A stretch of 20,337 nucleotides of DNA from Verrucomicrobiota bacterium (GTDB lineage Bacteria; Verrucomicrobiota; Verrucomicrobiia; Chthoniobacterales; UBA10450): positions 1 to 20,337 of the forward strand of contig QHOQ01000074.1 in the NCBI GenBank assembly GCA_003219355.1. Direction: 5' to 3'. This document shows positions 14,624-20,337 of the stretch, piece by piece. Position numbers and translations under genes: made by a program. The notes under the pieces were generated by a model. That model was not told the DNA's origin, ran no database searches, and was given only the letters and a program-made list of their open reading frames with translations. The first letter of the stretch is position 1. Each line of letters begins with the position of its first letter.

Positions 14624-16003
14624 CTAAGATTCCGTTGCCGCGTGGGATTCTTCAACGACAGGAACTTCTTCGATCGATTCCATGACCTGCTCCCTCAAAC
14701 GCGGGCCCCAAACATATCGTGTGAGTAAAACTTTTATTGTTGCCGTTAACGGCACGGCTAGGAGTGGGCCAAGCACTCCGCCAATTATCAGGCCCCAGAC
14801 AAAGATTGACACGATCACTGTCATGGGATGCAGACCGACAGAGTTTCCCACTATACGGGGCGCGTAGAATATCCCTTCGAGATTCTGGATGAGGACGAAG
14901 ATGCCGGTTACGATGAGGGGATGTGTCCAATCGCCCCACTGAAAAGCAGCGATTAAAACGGCTGGCACCCAGCAGACGATTATCCCGATGTACGGAACCA
15001 TCGTCAGGATAACAACAAGTACGCCAATGAGGGGCGCAAAATTGAGCCCGAAAAGCGTCAGGACGCCGCCAATGAGCACGCCATCGACTAAACAGACGAG
15101 CAACTGACCGCGAAAATACGCGGTGACGTATTTGTTTATCTCCGACAATACTTCGGCGACTTCATCCTTGAGCGGCGACGCGCGCAGCGGTAGGTAATCC
15201 TTCCATCTCTTTTCGATCCGCGGTTTTTCATTCAAAAGGAAAAATAGATAGATCGGCACCAGGATTAGGCTGAGCAAAAAGCCTGTGACTCCAAGAAATC
15301 CGCCGATGCTTTTCTTCAAGATCCCCCACAGTTTTTCCATCAGTGTTGGAAACGCCCGCTGGAGATTAGGAATTTGTTTTTCTACATAAGCTTGAATGCG
15401 TTGGCGTTCGGCGGTTGTAAGCTTCGAAGGGTTCGGCGCAATCGTTTCACTCGCGGGCGCAATTGCTTGCGGCGAAGGGGCTGCATTTGGCGAGGGGGTC
15501 GCAGTCGTGGTTGGCTGCGCATGAGGAGAAGGAGAAGCAGGGCCGATGAGCCAGTTTGTGAAACTGGACGAGGCCGATTTTTCGCGCCCCCCGCCCAAAA
15601 AGCCGAATGTCTGGTCGAATCGATAGATAAGATCGACGATCCGATCCCGCGCGCGTTCTGTGTAGGCAGGGACTTCTTTTGCGAAATTTGCGCTTTGGAT
15701 GGAGACGGTCGGTACGAGCCAGGCGATCAATCCTCCCAACGCGACGACGCCGATGGCGAAAAGAAGAGCCACTGCTTTCGTGCGACTGAGACCGCCTCGG
15801 GACATTTTCGTCACGAACGGGTCGAGCAGATAGGTGAGAATCATTGCGATGGCGACCGGGATCAAGATCGGCTGAAGGAAGCTGATGATATTGGCGCCGG
15901 TCCAGATGACCGCGCCGACGGTCACGATGAGAAAAACAACGAAGAGGGCGCTCAGGGCCGCCCACATAGTCTTACGCTGCCAGGGAGTTGGATAATCCTT
16001 CAT
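14624..16003 (-). CDS. AI-2E/PerM family membrane transporter
   Basis: A 459-residue polytopic inner-membrane protein of the AI-2E exporter superfamily (PerM, YdiK, TqsA). These proteins export small molecules or ions; the substrate is not predictable. Three N-terminal spans lie at about 13-34, 38-60 and 77-99. A soluble segment follows, then GFLGVTGFLLSLILVPIYLF (235-254), the conserved YFRGQLLVCLVDGVLIG (296-312), VILTMVPYIG (331-340) and further spans including VGLHPMTVIVSIFVWGLIIG. Unusual is a Pro/Ser/Thr/Ala low-complexity insert at about 155-195 in the soluble segment, similar in composition to the tail of the TPR protein downstream. It lies between two TPR genes with about 55 bp on each side. 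Confidence 0.92.
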   Translation of the reverse strand: MKDYPTPWQRKTMWAALSALFVVFLIVTVGAVIWTGANIISFLQPILIPVAIAMILTYLLDPFVTKMSRGGLSRTKAVALLFAIGVVALGGLIAWLVPTVSIQSANFAKEVPAYTERARDRIVDLIYRFDQTFGFLGGGREKSASSSFTNWLIGPASPSPHAQPTTTATPSPNAAPSPQAIAPASETIAPNPSKLTTAERQRIQAYVEKQIPNLQRAFPTLMEKLWGILKKSIGGFLGVTGFLLSLILVPIYLFFLLNEKPRIEKRWKDYLPLRASPLKDEVAEVLSEINKYVTAYFRGQLLVCLVDGVLIGGVLTLFGLNFAPLIGVLVVILTMVPYIGIIVCWVPAVLIAAFQWGDWTHPLIVTGIFVLIQNLEGIFYAPRIVGNSVGLHPMTVIVSIFVWGLIIGGVLGPLLAVPLTATIKVLLTRYVWGPRLREQVMESIEEVPVVEESHAATES

Positions 16004-16058
16004 CTACAGATCATGCCGCCTCTAGTTTGTAGAAGACCTGCGCTGGATGGACAATCTG

Positions 16059-17903
16059 TCACTGCGTCGAATTCGTCTTTGCTGGCGAGCCGGTGCTGAT
16101 CGTCGTTTTAGTGCTCTCGATTTTGCCAGCGAGCTTTTTGTTTTGCGGATCGAGTGCCAGCGCTTTTTTCCACGCTTCCAACGCCTCCGGCACACGATCC
16201 AATTTCAAGTAAGTGTCACCAATGTGTTCGAAGACGATCGGGTCATCATGCTCGATGCTTTTCGCAGCTCGAAGGAGATCGGCCAGGGCTTGATCAAACT
16301 TGCCCTTTCGAAACTCAACCCAGCCCAGGCTGTCGAGGTAAGAGCCATTGTTGGGCTCGATCTGCACCGCGCGTTTGATCATGTCTTCGGCTTCGTCGAG
16401 ATGCAGATTGTGGTCTGCCCACATGTAGCCAAGATAGTTGTAGGCTTCCGCGGCGTTGGCGGGATCGAGAGCGATTGATTTGCGAAGCAAGTCCGCCGCT
16501 TTTTCATAAAGACCCGCCTGCTCGGCCGTTGCGGCGTAATTGAAATAGAATTTGGCGTTTACGATTTCATTGTCCTGATCGAGTTCTGCTTCGTGCAGCG
16601 CTTCCTCAAAGGTTGCCACTGCTTGCTGGATCTGTTTCGCTTCGCGCTGGGCCAAGGCCAGATAATAAACGATCTCCGGCGCGCCTGGGAATCGGCGGCG
16701 CGCTTCGGCCAGAATTTTCACTGCTCGACCCGCATCTTTGACAGGGCCGAGGAGTAATTCAGCCAGCCGCATGTATGTGCCGGCATGATTGGGATTAATC
16801 AGCAGGCTTTGCTCGTAATTCGCGGCTACCTTGGCAAACTTGGCTTTAGCTTCGTCAAGCCGTTTTGCGCGTTGAAGTGATCGTGCTTCATCATCCAGAA
16901 CCTGGGCCAGCAAATCGTACGGCTGATATTTTTCCGGATGCTGTTTGATGATCTGCTCCAGCATCTCAACCGCTTTGGCGCGCTGGTTCGTCAAAATGAA
17001 ACCGGTGGCAAGTTTTTCTCGCGCGTTCGCGTCGTCGGGTTGCAGTTCGAGCACGCGGAGATAGAGCGGAATCGCCTCCTTCAATTGTTGCGATGATGCA
17101 TAGTAATCTGCCACGTCCTTAAGGACCGTGGGATCGTCATTGGCGTGCTCCGCTGCTTTTTTGAAAATTTCGTTGATACGTCCCAATTCGTCGCCTTTCG
17201 GCTGCGAATCCGGCTTAAAAAGAATCGACGCGTAGAGTTTCCCCAGCCGCGTCCAGAAAGCCGCGTCGTCGCTGTGAACTTTTGTGGCTCGATCCAAAGC
17301 CTGGATCGCTTTCTTTTCTTCCCCGGCCGCTAGTTCGATTTCGCAAAGACGCTGATAAGCCTCTATGTCTCGCGGATTCAGCGTGATGGCACGATTGGCG
17401 TAATCGACGGCTTGATCCGTTTTCTTGAGATACTTCGCATAGATAAAAGCGAGCTGGCTGTAAGGCTCGGCATTGTTCGGATTTGCTTTAATTGCGTCTT
17501 TCAGAATATCGATGGCCTGCGGAAAATCATCCTGCCGCGTCAGCAGAGCGGCGACTCGCGACGCAAGTTCCGATTGACCGGGATCGACGTTGAGCACTTT
17601 GCGATATGCTTCTAGGGCTTTATCAATCTCACCGTTTTCCTCATAGGCTGCCCCTTCGACAAAATAAGCGAGCGCTCCGGCTTTACGCTCGCCTTCCGGC
17701 CGTAGAATAAGGTCCGCCGCCGGTTTAAGACTGAACGAATGATCCTGGCGATCGATCTTCTTTATCCCGGCGGAAGCAGGTTGGATCTGGGGCGCCGAAT
17801 TGCGCGGAGGCCGCGCAATTCCCGCGTTTGCCGGAGCAAAAAGAACGATTGCGAAAAGAAAATACGAGAGCGTGGGCCCCCCCCACTTCATCTGCTCGAT
17901 CAT
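16059..17903 (-). CDS. Exported TPR-repeat protein
   Basis: A 614-residue protein with an N-terminal signal peptide (MKWGGPTLSYFLFAIVLFAP, cleaved near ANAG) and at least ten TPR units. Clear examples are GEIDKALEAYRKVLNVDPGQ, FPQAIDILKDAIKANPNNAE, YEKAADLLRKSIALDPANAA, FDQALADLLRAAKSIEHDDP and VPEALEAWKKALALDPQNKK. It resembles large periplasmic or outer-membrane-associated TPR scaffolds of Gram-negative bacteria; no enzymatic motif is seen. It may be a lipoprotein-free periplasmic protein, as there is no lipobox Cys. Start ambiguous: ATG 17903 (used), ATG 17891 or TTG 17927; both ATGs leave the signal peptide intact. First gene of the three-gene unit with the PerM-like transporter. Confidence 0.88.
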   Translation of the reverse strand: MIEQMKWGGPTLSYFLFAIVLFAPANAGIARPPRNSAPQIQPASAGIKKIDRQDHSFSLKPAADLILRPEGERKAGALAYFVEGAAYEENGEIDKALEAYRKVLNVDPGQSELASRVAALLTRQDDFPQAIDILKDAIKANPNNAEPYSQLAFIYAKYLKKTDQAVDYANRAITLNPRDIEAYQRLCEIELAAGEEKKAIQALDRATKVHSDDAAFWTRLGKLYASILFKPDSQPKGDELGRINEIFKKAAEHANDDPTVLKDVADYYASSQQLKEAIPLYLRVLELQPDDANAREKLATGFILTNQRAKAVEMLEQIIKQHPEKYQPYDLLAQVLDDEARSLQRAKRLDEAKAKFAKVAANYEQSLLINPNHAGTYMRLAELLLGPVKDAGRAVKILAEARRRFPGAPEIVYYLALAQREAKQIQQAVATFEEALHEAELDQDNEIVNAKFYFNYAATAEQAGLYEKAADLLRKSIALDPANAAEAYNYLGYMWADHNLHLDEAEDMIKRAVQIEPNNGSYLDSLGWVEFRKGKFDQALADLLRAAKSIEHDDPIVFEHIGDTYLKLDRVPEALEAWKKALALDPQNKKLAGKIESTKTTISTGSPAKTNSTQ

Positions 17904-17984
17904 TATTACGACTCTAGCTTTCGGCAACGCGTTCGCAAACCAGCGCGGGCGAGCGTTAACAAAGAAGAATCACGCAACCGCTGG

Positions 17985-18089
17985 TTATGCCTTGTAACGA
18001 AGACGCTTCTTATGGCGATTTTGCTTCATCCGCTTGCGGCGCTTGTGCTTCGAAATTTTCGCCTTACGTCTTTTTTTGAGAGAGCCCAT
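17985..18089 (-). CDS. 34-residue AURKAIP1/COX24-domain protein (putative small ribosomal protein)
   Basis: A tiny gene easily missed by length filters. ATG at 18089 and TAA at 17985 give 34 residues, of which 11 are Lys and 8 Arg, beginning MGSLKKRRKAKISKHKRRKR and ending RHKKRLRYKA. The pattern 'KKRRKAKISKHKRRKR-K-NRHKKR' is the AURKAIP1/COX24 signature. It is known from mitochondrial mS38 and from very small bacterial proteins that bind the 30S subunit in groups including Bacteroidota (bS22-like). It is expected to sit on 16S rRNA, perhaps near the decoding region. No Shine-Dalgarno sequence is apparent. Neighbours are the M28 peptidase gene upstream and the TPR gene downstream, all on the minus strand. 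Identification rests on composition and motif recall, but the pattern is distinctive. Confidence 0.85.
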   Translation of the reverse strand: MGSLKKRRKAKISKHKRRKRMKQNRHKKRLRYKA

Positions 18090-18240
18090 TCAGGTTTTCA
18101 GGTTCGCGAGCCGGATTCAACCATCTAATACGACTCCCTGCAACTCACTTCTTCACTTCGGAGGCCGAGTTCTTACCAGCTGGAGTCAATCTCACTGCTG
18201 CCATGCGGATGGCGAATAACTTCCCATCGACGAGGAGAGG

Positions 18241-19920
18241 TTATTTCTTCATTGTCTTATCGCGCTTCGGTTTGAATTCGGTTCCAGGTTTCCATTCCGG
18301 AAATTTGTCGCCGTTGGCGACTTGGTAGCCGACTTCGAATAAAAGGTCAATATCCTGCACGGCACCGGAGAGGTCCCATTCTGGATTCACTTCGTCCGAG
18401 ACCTGATGATAATGATGCGCGACGTAATCGTCTTTCTTTTGTTGGCCAAAATCGGCCGGCTTGCCGATAAAATCTTTGCCGCCACCCGTGTAAAGCGCAG
18501 GGACACCAAGCTTGGAAAATTCAAAATGATCAGCGCGATAAAAGCTTCCTTTCTCCGGCTGACTGTTCGCGGTCATCACCCGGCCGTTACGCTTGGCGGC
18601 CGTCGCCAGCATCTCATCAAGCGTTGAATTGTTGTCGCTCAGGTCTTCAATATCGCGCGTTTTTCCCCATGGATTCACGGTGTCGATGTTGATATCGGCC
18701 AGGGTTTTCTCTAGCGGATAAAGCGGATGCTCGGCGTAAAATTTCGCGCCAAGCAATCCCGCTTCTTCGGCTGTCGTGGCAATGAACAGGACCGATCGTT
18801 TTGGCGGCGGATTCAACTTTGTGAACGCAGCTGCGAGCTGGATGACCGACGCGACGCCGGACGCGTTATCGATCGCGCCATTAAAAATCTGATCGCCTTG
18901 CAATTCGGGGTGACGCCCGAGATGGTCCCAGTGCGCGGTATAAATGACGTATTCATCCTGCAATTTCGGATCGCTCCCATCGAGCTTGCCGATGACATTG
19001 TGCGATTTAAATGAGTGAACCTGTTGCTTAATGTCGACGTTGGGTTTCGGATTCCACACCACCGGCTGGAATTCTTTTGTGATCGCCGACTTCTTCAGCG
19101 CGTCGAAATCCTGACCGCAATCGGTTAGCAATTTCCTGGCGACATCGAGTGTGATCCACGAGCGCACTTCTATGGCGTCCTTGTTCTTGTTTGGTGCGTC
19201 GATCTCATAATTCTCCTTGCCCCAACTCGATCTCACGACGGAGTAGGGATAGGCGGCCGGTCCGGTCTCGTGAATGATGACGGCCGCCGCAGCGCCTTTT
19301 TGCGCGGCGATTTCGTATTTGTAAGTCCAGCGCCCGTAGTACGTCATCGCTTTTCCCTTAAACATTTTGTCATCAAGTTTTGATGGGTCCTTGGGATCGG
19401 GAACCGCGGGGTCGTTGATCAACACCAAAATCGTCTTACCCCGCACATCGGCATCCTTATAATCGTTCCACCCGTACTCCGGCGCGACGACGCCATAGCC
19501 GACAAAGACCACGTCCGAGTTGTTGACCTTGATCTCTGGTTGAAGACGTGCCGATGAGGCAACGAAATCGTCGGGATATTTCAGCTCGATCGTTTTATCG
19601 CCAACCGTGAATGACATTCTCGGTTCGCTCTTGATCCCGGCCAGGGGGACTTCCTGCACATAACTTCCGTCCGGATTTCCCGGCTTTAGACCGATCTGTT
19701 TGAACTGATCACTGGCGTACTTGACCGAAAGTTCTTCGCCTTTTGTTCCCGGCGCGCGACCTTCGAATTCGTCCGACGCAAGAATCTTAATGTGCGCGAG
19801 TAATCCGTCCGGCGTGATCGCCTCCAGCGCTGGCTGTAAACGCAATGCCAATTCATCGATCGCTAGACTCGACGCGGCGACGCCAAAAACGATTGCGACC
19901 AACCAGCATCCAATTTTCAT
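18241..19920 (-). CDS. Secreted M28 family zinc peptidase with PA-domain insert
   Basis: A 559-residue exported aminopeptidase-type enzyme. The signal peptide is MKIGCWLVAIVFGVAASSLA. ILASDEFEGRAPGTKGEELS (46-65) is the usual M28 lead-in. Residues about 130-290 form a protease-associated (PA) domain (VVFVGYGVVAPEYGWNDY, RGKTILVLINDPA, AAAAVIIHE). The catalytic domain has all expected zinc and catalytic residues: H330 and D332 in TAHWDHLG, D351 in NGAIDNASG, E385 and E386 in TTAEEAGLLG, D413 in NIDTVN and H505 in HHYHQVSDE. It is probably periplasmic, releasing N-terminal amino acids from peptides. Its 5' leader carries a REP-like hairpin (19928-19953). The start at ATG 19920 gives a standard signal peptide. 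Confidence 0.93.
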   Translation of the reverse strand: MKIGCWLVAIVFGVAASSLAIDELALRLQPALEAITPDGLLAHIKILASDEFEGRAPGTKGEELSVKYASDQFKQIGLKPGNPDGSYVQEVPLAGIKSEPRMSFTVGDKTIELKYPDDFVASSARLQPEIKVNNSDVVFVGYGVVAPEYGWNDYKDADVRGKTILVLINDPAVPDPKDPSKLDDKMFKGKAMTYYGRWTYKYEIAAQKGAAAAVIIHETGPAAYPYSVVRSSWGKENYEIDAPNKNKDAIEVRSWITLDVARKLLTDCGQDFDALKKSAITKEFQPVVWNPKPNVDIKQQVHSFKSHNVIGKLDGSDPKLQDEYVIYTAHWDHLGRHPELQGDQIFNGAIDNASGVASVIQLAAAFTKLNPPPKRSVLFIATTAEEAGLLGAKFYAEHPLYPLEKTLADINIDTVNPWGKTRDIEDLSDNNSTLDEMLATAAKRNGRVMTANSQPEKGSFYRADHFEFSKLGVPALYTGGGKDFIGKPADFGQQKKDDYVAHHYHQVSDEVNPEWDLSGAVQDIDLLFEVGYQVANGDKFPEWKPGTEFKPKRDKTMKK

Positions 19921-19927
19921 TTCACTC

Positions 19928-19953
19928 CTGTAGCGGCGCTCTTTGAACGCCGC
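19928..19953. repeat. REP-like hairpin in the leader of the M28 peptidase gene
   Basis: CTGTAGCGGCG followed by CGCCGC: a perfect 6-bp stem (19933-19938 with 19948-19953) around a 9-nt loop. It shares CTGTAGCGGCG with the minus-strand reading of the element at 6825-6876. It lies about eight bases upstream of the peptidase ATG, where a hairpin could affect ribosome access. Confidence 0.7.
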
Positions 19954-19960
19954 AAATTAA

Positions 19961-20083
19961 TGACGAAGCACGAATGACGAACGACGAAACAGTGATGAAG
20001 CACGAATGACAAAACAGATCGTCCCGAAGTTATGCTTTTGGCTTTGCCATTCCTTCGTCCTCCGTCATTCGGATTTCGTCATC
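19961..20083. repeat. Dispersed TGACGAAGCACGAATGAC repeats in a gene-free stretch
   Basis: TGACGAAGCACGAATGAC at 19961-19978 recurs at 19993-20010 with one mismatch. An inverted copy with three mismatches over 19 bp lies at about 20065-20083. The gene-free stretch 19921-20277 otherwise shows only the hairpin at 19928 and an unconvincing open frame on the plus strand from 20109. The spacing and copy number do not fit a CRISPR. Confidence 0.65.
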
Positions 20084-20277
20084 CGAGACATGCGTATTTG
20101 TAGGAGTGATGATCAAGAATCGTCGGCACCCAGAGATCGAGAAACGAGTTTGGATCGAGGGCCGTGCTCACTATTACCGCGATGGCGCTTCGAGTGGCAA
20201 TGGCCTGCACCAATCGAGATTCTGTTCAACACGTCCGAAAAACCAAACAGCACGCGGCGCGCGCGCTCTCCCCAACA

Positions 20278-20337
20278 TCATCTCCCTTCCTGCAACGGTC
20301 CGGCTGGCGCTTTCTTCTTGTCCTGCGGTCCGATGCC
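20278..20337 (-). CDS. Possible C-terminal end of a gene entering from the right
   Basis: Reading leftward from the window edge, an open frame of 19 codons (GIGPQDKKKAPAGPLQEGR) ends at a TGA at 20278-20280. The charged, Pro/Ala-rich composition fits a protein tail, and the orientation agrees with the preceding minus-strand genes, but 19 codons are too few to identify a family or exclude chance. Confidence 0.3.
   Translation of the reverse strand, partial: GIGPQDKKKAPAGPLQEGR

Noticed and set aside
15374..16099. 241-codon plus-strand open frame opposite the AI-2E/PerM transporter
   Set aside because: Arg- and Asp-rich translation with no domain, fully explained by the complement of a strongly supported membrane-protein gene.
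19961..20010. Repeated TGACGAAGCACGAATGAC units as a possible CRISPR array
   Set aside because: Only two close direct copies with a short, similar spacer, plus an inverted copy; no cas genes.

Overview
Organism. The window looks like a chromosomal segment of a soil Verrucomicrobiota bacterium (Chthoniobacterales, 'Candidatus Udaeobacter'-like). This is inferred, not proven. LpxK and a LolC/E permease show a Gram-negative outer membrane. The mix of a PF10672-type methyltransferase, dodecin, DUF2237, tandem cupins, a stand-alone LigD polymerase domain, large TPR proteins and GTAG-GGC dispersed palindromes is what I associate with that group. Many starts lack an obvious Shine-Dalgarno sequence. 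I see no rRNA, tRNA, CRISPR, prophage or intact insertion sequence.

Layout. (1) 1-1084, minus: a small secreted protein followed by tyrS, which runs off the left edge. (2) 1243-2806: dodecin (+) converging on a methyltransferase and small membrane protein pair (-). (3) 2938-5990, plus: thrB and lpxK, 14 bp apart, then a stand-alone NHEJ-type primase-polymerase. (4) 6020-8374, plus: a small membrane protein, two near-duplicate cupins, a third unrelated cupin and a cpYpsA/SLOG 'molybdenum carrier' protein. The gaps here hold several copies of a palindromic repeat and what looks like the 5' stub of a REP-associated Y1 transposase. (5) 8448-10334, minus: an orphan LolC/E permease and a DUF2237 protein, with repeat-rich DNA between them. 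(6) 10430-12643: a 2H phosphoesterase (+), a metallophosphoesterase (-) and, divergent from it, a nucleotidyltransferase (+). (7) 12721-17903, minus: TPR protein, AI-2E/PerM transporter, TPR protein, in operon-like order. (8) 17985-19920, minus: an M28 peptidase, then a 34-residue, extremely basic AURKAIP1/COX24-type putative ribosomal protein that is easily missed. (9) 19921-20337: repeats, and possibly the last codons of another minus-strand gene.

Functions together. Most genes are housekeeping (translation, threonine and lipid A synthesis, lipoprotein traffic) or single-gene accessory functions, and there is no obvious defence or biosynthetic cluster. The most interesting items are the overlooked 34-aa gene, the REP/RAYT debris around the cupins, the tandem cupin duplication, the PolDom variant with Gln in the usual KGLH motif, and the TPR-PerM-TPR unit. 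I found no clearly new biological system.
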